From Antedon mediterranea (lineage: Eukaryota > Echinodermata > Crinoidea > Comatulida > Antedonidae): a DNA stretch of 64,000 nucleotides. The translations under genes were made by a program, and so were the position numbers. Below the pieces are notes generated by a model, which had not been told where the DNA came from, made no database searches, and saw nothing but the letters and a program-made list of their open reading frames with translations. The stretch covers positions 24,050,501-24,114,500 of the forward strand of contig NC_092672.1 in the NCBI RefSeq assembly GCF_964355755.1, given 5' to 3'. Below are positions 1-13,300 of the stretch, piece by piece (the stretch's first letter is position 1; each line of letters opens with the position of its first letter).

Positions 1-712
1 TATACTGTAATTCACCAAGTAAGTCCATTTAAAGTGTGGCATTGTGTTTAATATTAGTGTTTATATACTGTAATTCACCAAGTAAGTCCATTTAAAGTGT
101 GGCATTGTGTTTAATAGTAGTGTTCATATACTGTAATTCACCAAGTCAGTCCATTTAAAGTGTGGCATTGTGTTTAATATTAGTGTTTATATAATGTAAT
201 TCACCAAGTCAGTCCATTTAAAGTGTGGCATTGTGTTTAATATTAGTGTTTATATACTGTAATTCACCAAGTCAGTCCATTTAAAGTGTGGCATTGTGTT
301 TAATATTAGTGTTTATATACTGTAATTCACCAAGTCAGTCCATTTAAAGTGTGGCATTGTGTTTAATATTAGTGTTTATATACTGTAATTCACCAAGTTA
401 GTCCATTTAAAGTGTGGCATTGTGTTTAATATTAGTGTTTATATACTGTAATTCACCAAGTAAGTCCATTTAAAGTGTGGCATTGTGTTTAATAGTAGTG
501 TTCATATACTGTAATTCACCAAGTCAGTCCATTTAAAGTGTGGCATTGTGTTTAATATTAGTGTTTATATACTGTAATTCACCAAGTCAGTCCATTTAAA
601 GTGTGGCATTGTGTTTAATATTAGTGTTTATATACTGTAATTCACCAAGTCAGTCCATTTAAAGTGTGGCATTGTGTTTAATATTAGTGTTTATATACTG
701 TAATTCACCAAG
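1..712. repeat. 63-bp minisatellite, about 11 copies
   Basis: The unit starts TATACTGTAATTCACCAAGT and repeats every 63 bases with a few substitutions (AAGT/CAGT, TATTAG/TAGTAG). It probably begins before the window. It lies in the intron or flank upstream of the first visible exon of gene 1. Confidence 0.95.
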
Positions 713-1272
713 TTCAATTTTCAGGAATAAATCATACTATTTCCTTAATGAAACTAATTAATTTAATTAACAATGGCTCTAACAAACTTTTCCTAAAAAA
801 CTAAAATTGATTAAGCAACATTGTAAGAAATCCATCACTTAAATATCTCCTTAATATTCAGTAAAATATAAATAGTTATTAGTGAGAAACTGAAAACTAA
901 ATGATAGCACATATTGTTATTAAAGGCAGAACAATTTGTGTATTTGTAACTTGGAATATAGAAGTTTTTAAACCATTATAATACAGTATAACATGAATTG
1001 TTTGTATGTTTCTTTTCTTTTCAATTTCAACAAGGAATTTAAAACGTGATTAAAATAACTATTAATTTGATACAACCACACTTAAGTGTTAAAATAATAA
1101 TGATAATACAGTCTTTTCAAAATGTGGATTAAGCTTGTTTCATGTTTTTGAGAAAATAAAGTTGAATATTTTTTACTTTGTAAAGAGTTCCACAACTTGC
1201 TATATTGTAAAGCCTCAAAATAAGATTTTATTAATAGACAATTACATAATAGAAACTGCTATTCATTTTCAG
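713..1272. other. AT-rich intron or flank of gene 1
   Basis: Unique AT-rich DNA. I find no further exon here; in particular no P-loop (GxxxxGKS/T) reading in any frame. Confidence 0.5.
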
Positions 1273-1385
1273 GAAATCCAATTGAATTGTATAGAAGACT
1301 TGCTGAAGAAAATATCAGTAAATCAATAGAAGATAATAAAGAAGGTGTAGCAACAGCAAGTAAGCCTCACAGCTCAACTGAAAAG
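1273..1385 (+). CDS. Gene 1 exon: start of visible Roc region
   Basis: The acceptor ATTTTCAG precedes and the donor AAAAG/GTATGT follows. The first two bases finish a codon begun in an upstream exon outside the window or not found. The 37 residues read NPIELYRRLAEEN and continue into a charged, Ser-rich tail ending STEK. The exon leaves in phase 0. YRRL resembles the helix that follows the P-loop in some Roc domains, but no GKT/S is visible here, so that alignment is speculative. The donor sequence is repeated over 200 times in the following intron. Confidence 0.7.
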
Positions 1386-4300
1386 GTATGTACACACTAT
1401 AAGAAAAGGTATGTACACACTATAACAAAAGGTGTGTACACACTATAACAAAAGGTATGTACACACTATAAGAAAAGGTATGTACACACTATAACAAAAG
1501 GTGTGTACACACTATAACAAAAGGTGTGTACACACTATAACAAAAGGTGTGTACACACTATAACAAAAGGTGTGTACACACTATAACAAAAGGTGTGTAC
1601 ACACTATAACAAAAGGTATGTACACACTATAACAAAAGGTATGTACACACTATAACAAAAGGTATGTACACACTATAACAAAAGGTGTGTACACACTATA
1701 ACAAAAGGTGTGTACACACTATAGCAAAAGGTGTGTACACACTAAAACAAAAGGTGTGTACACACTATAACAAAAGGTGTGTACACACTATAACAAAAGG
1801 TGTGTACACACTATAACAAAAGGTGTGTACACACTATAACAAAAGGTGTGTACACACTATAACAAAAGGTGTGTACACACTATAACAAAAGGTGTGTACA
1901 CACTATAACAAAAGGTATGTACACACTATAACAAAAGGTGTGTACACACTATAACAAAAGGTATGTACACACTATAACAAAAGGTGTGTACACACTATAA
2001 CAAAAGGTGTGTACACACTGTAACAAAAGGTGTGTACACACTGTAACAAAAGGTGTGTACACACTGTAACAAAAGGTACGTACACACTATAACAAAAGGT
2101 ACGTACACACTATAACAAAAGGTACGTACACACTATAACAAAAGGTACGTACACACTATAACAATAGGTATGTACACAATATAACAATAGGTACGTACAC
2201 ACTATAACAAAAGATACGTACACACTATAACAAAAGGTACGTACACACTATAACAATAGGTACGTACACAATATAACAATAGGTACGTACACAATATAAC
2301 AAAAGGTACGTACACAATATAACAAAAGGTACGTACACAATATAACAAAAGGTACGTACACACTATAACAAAAGGTACGTACACACTATAACAAAAGGTA
2401 CGTACACACTATAACAAAAGGTACGTACACACTATAACAATAGGTACGTACACAATATAACAATAGGTACGTACACAATATAACAATAGGTACGTACACA
2501 ATATAACAAAAGGTACGTACACAATATAACAAAAGGTACGTACACACTATAACAAAAGGTATGTACACACTATAACAAAAGGTATGTACACACTATAACA
2601 AAAGCTGTGTCATTGACGCGATTATTTGTCCATTGGTAAACACATTTTTATGTATTATTATTCTGAAAATAATTGAACTGTAAACATAATTCTTTTGAGT
2701 ATTTGTTTATTTACATATCATTCCATCAGATCAACTATTTTTTATTTCCATTACATCCAACCAAACATGTAAGAAATGTAGTTAAAATACCGTACTATCT
2801 AGCGCGTACGACCATACGCGGTAGATTGTTTACTCAAAAATCATCGAACGGTCCTTACATTATTCAGGGAGTTGTAAAATCAACTCCCTGCACTATTCAA
2901 CCTTGTTTTTGTAGTTGAGCCTCTCATGGCCTGAGATTTTTTTGTCTTCCTACGCCAAGATAATATAGTTCTACAAGCCATGTGCTTTTTTCTCTGAGAA
3001 ATATTTATTATAAGTGCCAAAAAAATCGATATGAAGCCTTTATTATTCAATTCTTTTAAAGAAAAATCACACATACCATAAAGAAGGTTCATTTATTTAT
3101 TACAACGTTCGTGGCTAAAAACGATCATTTTCGGCAATGTTTAGACCCTATATTTCAAAAACTACAACAAGTCAGATTTTCGTAATTCTTTCTTTATTGG
3201 AATATTGAAACAAAATACCAACAGATAATGTTTAAATTGGTTGAAAAATAACAACTTTTAATTTTGCATCGTTATCCCTGCTAATAAAGTGTCATTTCCG
3301 GCGAACTAGAAAGGTGCCATTTATCATGGATTTTGCGTGCGAGAGTGCCATTTCCGGCCATCTAAGTGTGTTCTGTAACAAAATTCGCTTCGCCACAACC
3401 CCCACCATGGAGGGGGGGGGGGAGGCTGTGGCTCAAATACTCAATGTCTGATGTGCCCTTTTTATCGCCGGACCCCCCCTCTCAAAAATGTCTGGATCCG
3501 CCCCAGAAAAGGTACGTACACACTGTAACAAAAGGTATGCACACACTATAACAAAAGGTGTGTACACACTATAACAAAAGGTGTGTACACAATATCACAA
3601 AAGGTGTGTACACAATATCACAAAAGGTGTGTACACACTATAACAAAAGGTATGTACACACTATAACAAAAGGTGTGTACACACTATAACAAAAGGTATG
3701 TACACACTATAACAAAAGGTATGTACACACTACAAGAAAAGGTATGTACACACTATAACAAAAGGTATGTACACACTATAACAAAAGGTGTGTACACACT
3801 ATAACAAAAGGTATGTACACACTATAACAAAAGGTGTGTACACACTATAACAAAAGGTGTGTACACACTATAACAAAAGGTGTGTACACACTATAACAAA
3901 AGGTGTGTACACACTATAACAAAAGGTATGTACACACTATAACAAAAGGTATGTACACACTATAACAAAAGGTATGTACACACTATAACAAAAGGTGTGT
4001 ACACACTATAACAAAAGGTGTGTACACACTATAACAAAAGGTGTGTACACACTATAACAAAAGGTATGTACACACTATAACAAAAGGTGTGTACACACTA
4101 TAATAAAAGGTGTGTACACACTATAACAAAAGGTGTGTACACACTATAACAAAAGGTGTGTACACACTATAACAAAAGGTGTGTACACACTATAACAAAA
4201 GGTGTGTACACACACACTATAACAAAAGGTGTGTACACACTATAACAGAAGGTATGTACACACTATAACAAAAAGTATGTACACACTATAACAAAAGGTG

Positions 4301-7300
4301 TGCACACACTATAACAAAAGGTGTGTACACACTATAACAAAAGGTATGTACACACTATAACAAAAGGTGTGTACACACTATAACAAAAGGTGTGTACACA
4401 CTATAACAAAAGGTGTGTACACACTATAACAAAGGTGTGTACACAGTATAACAAAAGGTATGTACACACTATAACAAAAGGTATGTACACACTATAACAA
4501 AAGGTGTGTACACACTATAACAAAAGGTATGTACACACTATAACAAAAGGTGTATACACACTATAACAAAAGGTATGTACACACTATAACAAAAGGTGTG
4601 TACACACTATAACAAAAAGTATGAACACACTATAACAAAAGGTGTGTACACACTATAACAAAAGGTATGTACACATTATAACAAAAGGTGTGTACACACT
4701 ATAACAAAAGGTGTGTACACACTATAACAAAAGGTGTGTACACATTATAACAAAAGGTATGTACACACTATAACAAAAGGTATGTACACACTATAACAAA
4801 AGGTACGTACACAATATAACAAAAGTTACGTACACACTATAACAATAGGTACGTACACAATATAACAAAAGGTACGTACACAATATAACAAAAGGTACGT
4901 ACACAATATAACAATAGGTACGTACACAATATAACAAAAGGTACGTACACACTATAACAAAAGGTACGTACACACTATAACAATAGGTACGTACACACTA
5001 TAACAATAGGTACGTACACAATATAACAATAGGTACGTACACAATATAACAATAGGTACGTACACAATATAACAAAAGGTACGTACACAATATAACAAAA
5101 GGTACGTACACACTATAACAAAAGGTACGTACACACTATAACAAAAGGTACGTACACACTATATCAAAAGGTACGTACACACTATAACAAAAGGTATGCA
5201 CACACTATAACAAAAGGTGTGTACACACTATAACAAAAGGTGTGTACACAATATCACAAAAGGTGTGTACACACTATAACAAAAGGTGTGTACACACTAT
5301 AACAAAAGGTATGTACACACTATAACAAAAGGTATGTACACACTATAACAAAAGGTATGTACACACTATAACAAAAGGTATGTACACACTATAACAAAAG
5401 GTATGTACACACTATAACAAAAGGTGTGTACACACACACTATAACAAAATGTGTGTACACACTATAACAGAAGGTATGTACACACTATAACAAAAAGTAT
5501 GTACACACTATAACAAAAGGTGTGCACACACTATAACAAAAGGTGTGTACACACTATAAAAAAAGGTGTGTACACAATATCACAAAAGGTGTGTACACAC
5601 TATAACAAAAGGTGTGTACACAATATAACAAAAGGTATGTACACACTATAACAAAAGGTATGTACACACTATAACAAAAGTTATGTACACACTATAACAA
5701 AAGGTGTGTACACACTATAACAAAAGGTATGTACACACTATAACAAAAGGATTGTACACACACACTATAACAAAAGGTGTGTACACACTATAACAAAAGG
5801 TATGTACACACTATAACAAAAGGTACGTACACACTATAACAAAAGGTACGCACACACTATAACAAAAGGTATGCACACACTATAACAAAAGGTGTGTACA
5901 CACTATAACAAAAGGTGTGTACACAATATCACAAAAGGTGTGTACACACTATAACAAAAGGTATGTACACACTATAACAAAAGGTATGTACACACTATAA
6001 CAAAGGGTATGTACACACTATAACAAAAGGTATGTACACACTATAACAAAAGGTGTGTACACAATATAACAATAGGTACGTACACAATATAACAAAAGGT
6101 ACGTACACAATATAACAAAAGGTACGTACACAATATAACAATAGGTACGTACACAATATAACAATAGGTACGTACACAATATAACAATAGGTACGTACAT
6201 AATATAACAAAAGGTACGTACACAATATAACAAAAGGTACGTACACACTATAACAAAAGGTATGTACACACTATAACAAAAGGTATGTACACACTATAAC
6301 AAAAAGCACGTACACACTATAACAAAAGGTACGCACACACTATAACAAAAGGTGTGTACACAAAATCACAAAAGGTGTGTACACACTATAACAAAAGGTG
6401 TGTACACACTATAACAAAAGGTATGTACACACTATAACAAAAGGTATGTACACACTATAACAAAAGGTATGTACACACTATAACAAAAGGTGTGTACACA
6501 CTATAACAAAAGGTATGTACACACTATAACAAAAGGTGTGTACACACACACTATAACAAAAGGTGTGTACACACTATAACAAAAGGTATGTACACACTAT
6601 AACAAAAGGTATGTACACACTATAACAAAAGGTGTGTACACACTATAACAAAAGGTATGTACACACTATAACAAAAGGTATGTACACACTATAACAAAAG
6701 GTACGTACACACTATAACAAAAGGTATGCACACACTATAACAAAAGGTGTGTACACACTATAACAAAAGGTGTGTACACAATATCACAAAAGGTGTGTAC
6801 ACACTATAACAAAAGGTATGTACACACTATAACAAAAGGTATGTACACACTATAACAAAAGGTATGTACACACTATAACAAAAGGTATGTACACACTATA
6901 ACAAAAGGTGTGTACACACACACTATAACAAAAGGTGTGTACACACTATAACAAAAGGTATGTACACACTATAACAAAAGGTATGTACACACTATAAGAA
7001 AAGGTATGTACACACTATAAGAAAAGGTATGTACACACTATAACAAAAGGTGTGTACACACACACTATAACAAAAGGTGTGTACACACTATAACAAAAGG
7101 TATGTACACACTATAACAAAAGGTATGTACACACTATAAGAAAAGGTATGTACACACTATAAGAAAAGGTATGTACACACTATAACAAAAGGTGTGTACA
7201 CACACACTATAACAAAAGGTGTGTACACACTATAACAATAAGTATGTACACACTATAACAATAAGTATGTACACACTATAACAAAAGGTATGTACACACT

Positions 7301-10300
7301 ATAACAAAAGGTATGTAAACAATATAACAAAAGGTGTGTACACACTATAACAAAAGGTGTGTACACACTATAACAAAAGGTGTGTACACACTATAAGAAC
7401 ATTCCCATACGAGGGGGCTATGCGAGCGAAGCGAGCTTCACTAGGCTGGGGGCCGTAATCAACATGTTTTAGCGTCATTTGAGGCCACTTTAATCAGATT
7501 TTGGGTAGTCGTATCACTTTTTTTCCATTTTTTATAATGCATAAATAAAATACTGCTACTACTAAAAAACGATGCGCGATGACTGTTTAAATCCATATTT
7601 TTCAATTTAAAAAATAAAAGTTCAAAATATGCCTATTTATCGGGTAAATTGTAGCATAGAAAATATACGCGAACGTAAAACGTACCCACAGACCAAGAGG
7701 TAGGCCTGTATTGTTTATTGCAGAGGCGTAGGCTGGTTGCTGTCTGGGGGTGCAAAAATAGTAAATGGGTGCCTTGGGCTGATCTGTAAGAAAATTTTGA
7801 AAAATAGAGCTGCTAGGTCCCTGGAAGTTGCAATTATACATAATTTTGATAGGCCTACTATGAAACGAAATTACAAGTCTACAGAACGAGACAACCGTGG
7901 TTGGGATGGAGCTAAGAAAATTTAGAAAAATAGAGTTGGAGATCCCGGAAATTGGACTTTTTATACTTCAAAACATGAAACAAAATATATAAGTCCCTAT
8001 CATGGTTGTGACTGAGCTATGAAATGTTTGAAAAATAGAGCTGTTAGGTCCCGGAAAATGCACTTATTGTACTTCTAAATATGACCAGTTTTATGGTTGG
8101 GGCTGAGCTAAGAAAACTTTTAAAACTAGAGCTGCAGGTCTTTAAAAATTGCATCTTATACTTTGAAAACATCAGGCCTAGAGGCTGAATAAAAGTGGTC
8201 GCAAGCGTAGACCCTTTTCAGTCGGGTAAATCAGTTTATACCTCCCAAGCGTATGCGTGCATACCATCTGGACTTCCGAGTGGTGAGAAGTTTATGACAT
8301 ACAGGACATTGAAAATTTAATAACTTACAGTAAAAAAGTTAGCTATAATAAGATGTTGGCTAAGCAAAAATGGCATGTTTTTTTGTTTAGTAATGTATGA
8401 AATATTTATTTTAGGTGCCCCACGGTACACAGGGTTACTTGTAAATTAAAAAATTGGTGAACATACGAAAAATTAACATAATTCGTTTTTGCTTTAGCGT
8501 ACGTTCTAGGTTCCCCGACGAGGAGGTTAGATTGTAGTAATTTAAAGCAAAAAATAGTAAAATTGGCTGCTAAGCCAGTGGGTTTTTGATTGAATGTAAC
8601 CATTTATTTTGTCATTTTATATGTGACCAATTTATTTATTTTTTCATTTTTTTTTTCATCCTATATGTTTTTTTGTGGGACAATAGGACTACATCTATAA
8701 TGAAATTGTTGTTAATATAAAGTTGCTTTCAAAAGACATCAGACCTCCCAAATCTCTCCCTAAAATACAATTTATTTTGGATTAACCAACAAAATATCCA
8801 AAGGTGTTAAAAAAAATGTTACTACTTTAATTTTAGTGTTCTTGGATTAGATGTATTTTTTTTATAAGTAAATATTATAGCACTTTATAAAGTCTTCCAA
8901 TATTTCATTTTTCTAAGTTAGAAAGTCCAAAACTTCCTTATATGGTTATCTTCTAAATTATAATAATAATTAGAGCATAGCATTTCATATTTGTATAGAA
9001 GCCTTTACCAGTGACATTGCTTTAAATCTTAATTACTTCACAGATTCACTTTTTTATTTCTTGCCAGGAAAAGTCACGTCCAAATAATAGAGACAAAGGA
9101 ATAACATTTTTTGGTATTAATTGGGAAACAATTCGTCAAAAGGTAAATTCCTTTTTCTGTAATCAGTTTATTGAATTTGGTGATTTACGAATTGATTTAG
9201 AAATAAATATTCATGTACATTTTGATAAAGTAAATATATGTTTTTTAGTTCAAAACCACCACAAACAGCAAAACCACCACAAACAGTGGTAAGTTCATTT
9301 TATTTTTCTAACAGCTATACAATGTCTAGTTAACTCAGTTCATCTAATAGATAAATTATGATTTTCTTCTACTTTATTTTTTATTTAATCATATTTTAGA
9401 GGTGAATACGGGAACACCTGCAAAAGCTAAAGATGTGAGTACTACAATATAGCATTTGTTGACTGTTCTATTTAACTCAACTCTGTCTCCTCAAAAAGAA
9501 TAATCCATCTTTCTTTTAACTCACAAATTCATTACTTGTATACTGTTTAAAATGAGGAATTAAATCTATTATACTTTTAACATTAGCAGTGTTTAACTTT
9601 TCCTTATTCTATTAAGATCCAGCCAATGATAACCATTGACAGTAATTTGCTTTTGAATTGATATACTTACTTTTAACATGGTATATAACATTATACTGAT
9701 ATGAATGGTTCAGAAAGTAAAACATTTACCTCTATGTTATTTATATAATATTTGTTATTTTTATTTTTGTGTATCAGGTTAGCAAGAAGTCAACTGCAGA
9801 AGGTAAGTGTGTAATTAACTTAAATTCTTAATACGTTAATTGTGCAATTATAAAATAATGGAACATGCTGAGTGAATACTAATACCGTAATAGAATTAGT
9901 GAATGATAAAACTGTGATGAAGAAAATTAATAACGACACTTAAAACCATTTTGAATAAAAACTGTTTTCCACTCAGTATAATTAATGACAACATTTACAG
10001 ATATCTTAATAATGTTTTCTCTCCTTGCAATGTTGCGTCAGTTGAGTCGATTATTGAACAAAACAAGGTTCTTTATTTTAAATTACCTTACTTACAGTTT
10101 GCCAAATGCGCACAACAAAGAATATCGATAAAATTACACCTAAATGTTGCAAAGGTGTTTATATTAAATTAGCTTTCAAATCATTTAAAACTTTTTTAGT
10201 CTTAAGGACCCTGTCCCTGATGTGTTCAGCTCTCGTGTTGTATATAAATTTAAATGTATGGGATGTAATTCCATGTATATTAGTGAAACCAATAGATTGT

Positions 10301-13300
10301 TATCAATGCGGTTGCGTGAACATTTCAGGGACAAGGCTTCTCACATTTTTCAACATCTGCAGGATTCAGAACGGTGTAAGGCCCTCGCTAAGGCGGAATG
10401 CTTCACCGTTCTGGGGTCTGCAGATTCCGCTTTCAAGCTTAAGGTCAAGGAAGTCCTCCACATCACGTGGAGTAAACCTTCATTGAACAAACAAATCTAT
10501 TAAAACTTAGGCGTCACACTTCCCATATGATTGGTTTTTGCTTACATTCCTTGTTGTTTTATTATGCTAATTACTTACTTATTTACATACAACCTGTCCT
10601 ATTGGTATATAAGCACTCTAGGCGTTGTTTACTGAGAATAGTTTCTCGAAACATGTCACATTTTAAGGCAGTTTGCCTTTTCATTAAATGCCTCTCTATA
10701 GTCATTTTAACTCGTAAGTTTGGTGGTATTATTCATGATTTATCTGACAATGATAAAGTTGATAAAATTAATAGTGAAAGTGTTTACTACAATGATCAAG
10801 ATAGCCTTTCTACCCAAAGCAGAACCATTTTAATCACTTTTTACATCTTTTCTTGTCATTTTATGTTTAATAAGTTTTATCTTTAAAACATTTTAATTGC
10901 TACAGTATATAAGTTTATTATAAATTTATTTTTTATCCTATATAAATATCCTGTTTAATATTTTACTAAAATGAGAAAGAGGTAGATCACTATTTTTGTT
11001 TCCAATTGATCGATACTTTCTTGGGTTTTTTGCCTCTTTCATTTTGTATATAACTGAATCATCTTTTTTTTATACATTTACTGTATTATATCTCTAAAAA
11101 AAATATTTATATATAAAGTATCAGAAATTATAATGTTTTACTCAAATATGAATATGAAAGAAATAAATGTTTATTTGAATTGAATTGAATTGAATTATTC
11201 AAATTGTCATTTAAGTGCAATAATGTTAAAAACAAAAACCAAAAATTAGGGTGAGACCACGAAACACAACCAAAAAAATGAATGTAAAGATATAATGATA
11301 ACGATAATGACAACAGAGAATTACCACAGAGAAGATGTCATTGATAATAGTAACATTTAGACAAATGATAATAGTTGTAGAGCTGATAATGATGAATATA
11401 TTCAATGCCTATTATCTTTTTACATATATTTAGTCTATTTGATTTGTAAACCTTATTTATTAAAAATTTTTCCCGTTGATTATTAAAGGAACTGAAGATG
11501 CATCAATTAATGCACAACAATCGTTGGATAAAGATATTATTCAGGAAATTTTTTCAAAACAAGAAGTAAAACAGTCTCCTTTGGAAACTTTTAACATTTG
11601 GGATCATGGGGGACAGCTAATCTATCAAGGAATACATCAGGTAAGTTTAGAACATTTTGTATGTCTGTATGGTCTATTGTTTGTGTATTAACAGTTTTAA
11701 TGCCTAATTATGGCAGTATCTTATCTGTATCACATGGATAGCATTCTGCTGTGTGTAGGTAGGTGGGAACATGCCCACTGTACAGATTTTTGTTTAGGCC
11801 TTCCATCTATCCTAATGTTAAGAGATTACCCAACAAACCTCTGTGTATCTCTTCACACACCCAGTCTATAAGTTTTGCAAGCTATCCATAGACTTCTCTC
11901 ACTACATGTGAAGTGAATTTGAAGAGCTTTTTCTCTATTTAGCACTCTGAACTATTTCTAAAGTTTACTTTTCTTTATTCTAATATATTTGTATTCTATT
12001 CACATTATTTCTATATTGCTGTTTTAAGAGATAAGTATTTCTTTGATGATATGCGCTCTATATGTTCTGGATAATATTTATTGATTTTTAGAAAACACTG
12101 CATTCTATAACATCAGTAGGCTTTACTATCCTTGACAAATAGTTTATAATTATTTTGTATGCAGATCTTTGTGACATCGGAGGCAGTTTATGTTGCTGTC
12201 TTTGATTTAAGTAAAGACCTCGATGATCCTGCATTAGTAATAGATCCCAATGGGGTAAGTATTTTAGGGGTATTAGATTAGATTAGATGTTGCTGACAAT
12301 CTCATTCATTGGTTAAAAGTAAAATGCTTTCATTGCATTGCAATGTAGCTGTGTCAAAGAATGTCATACTTACTTATATATATAGACTAGTGCTGTTCCA
12401 CCGTACCACACCGATAATGTTAAAGAGTCGCTATCCAATCAAGTTTGAACATTACCATGAAAGCCCCAGTGGTCTAATGGTTAGGACATCTGCATATCAA
12501 GCAGAAGGTTCCGGGTTCGAGTCTTGGTTGGGGCGATTTTTTCTCATTCTCACAGATTTCCTCATCTTATCATTTCAAATTAATTAATTCAATTTCAGTA
12601 TATCACCGGGTGGTTTCGAATTTATTCTGTGCCTGTAATGTTTATATATTTAAAAAAAAGTATCTCTTCAGAGATCCCGTTTCATGAATAAAATACTGAA
12701 AGATCAATTTGATCTCTGGTGCGTGTGCGTACAACTGAGGGTCTAGTGCTGTTCCGCCGTACCACGCCGAGAATGTTAAAGAGTCACTATCCAATCGAGT
12801 TTGAACAATACCATGAATGGTTAGTAAGACATCTGCATATCAGGCAGAAGGTTCCGGGTTCAAGTCTCGGTTGGGCCGACTTTTTTTTCATTCTCACAGA
12901 TTTCCTCATCTTATCGTTTCAAATTAATTAATTCAATTTCAGTATATCACCGGCGGTTTAGAATTTATTCTGTGCCTGTAATGTTTATATATATGTATAT
13001 AATAACCTAAAGTTGAAATTATACTATTTTTGTTTGGTACTAAAATAATATATAATTTCTCATAGATTTTTATAGAAAAATATTATTTAAATTTAATAAA
13101 TTGTTTTTTAAAGCAAGAACGTGAACATCATTGGACAAATCGTCAGTTTTTACTGTCTTCGATCCTGTCAGTTTATTCCCATAGTCGTATATTGGGAGAG
13201 AATATTGAGAAGGAAGTAAATTTACCTGCTATCCTTGTTGTTGGCACACACAAGGCAAGTCTGGGAGAAACAGAAGAAGAACAAAATAAAGAGGTTAGTA

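Larger units (their letters stand above)
12387..12994 (+). repeat. Two tandem copies of a tRNA-containing segment of about 255 bp
   Basis: 12387-12645 and 12743-12994 align over their length. They start CTAGTGCTGTTCC and share the tRNA-like part, a CTCACAGATTTCCTCATCTTATC-like body and TTCTGTGCCTGTAATGTT. The second copy has lost the 5' acceptor and most of the D arm. The unit could be a tRNA-derived SINE or a local duplication around a tRNA gene. Confidence 0.65.

Noticed and set aside
1-712. Regular spaced repeats as a CRISPR array
   Set aside because: Units are contiguous with no unique spacers, and the window is eukaryotic.
2202-6269. Minus-strand ORFs of 60-83 codons with Val/Tyr/Cys/Leu-rich repeats
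   Set aside because: They are translations of the 23-bp minisatellite. The period is not divisible by three, so three units give one 23-codon cycle in every frame; there is no start context, splice context or non-repeat sequence.
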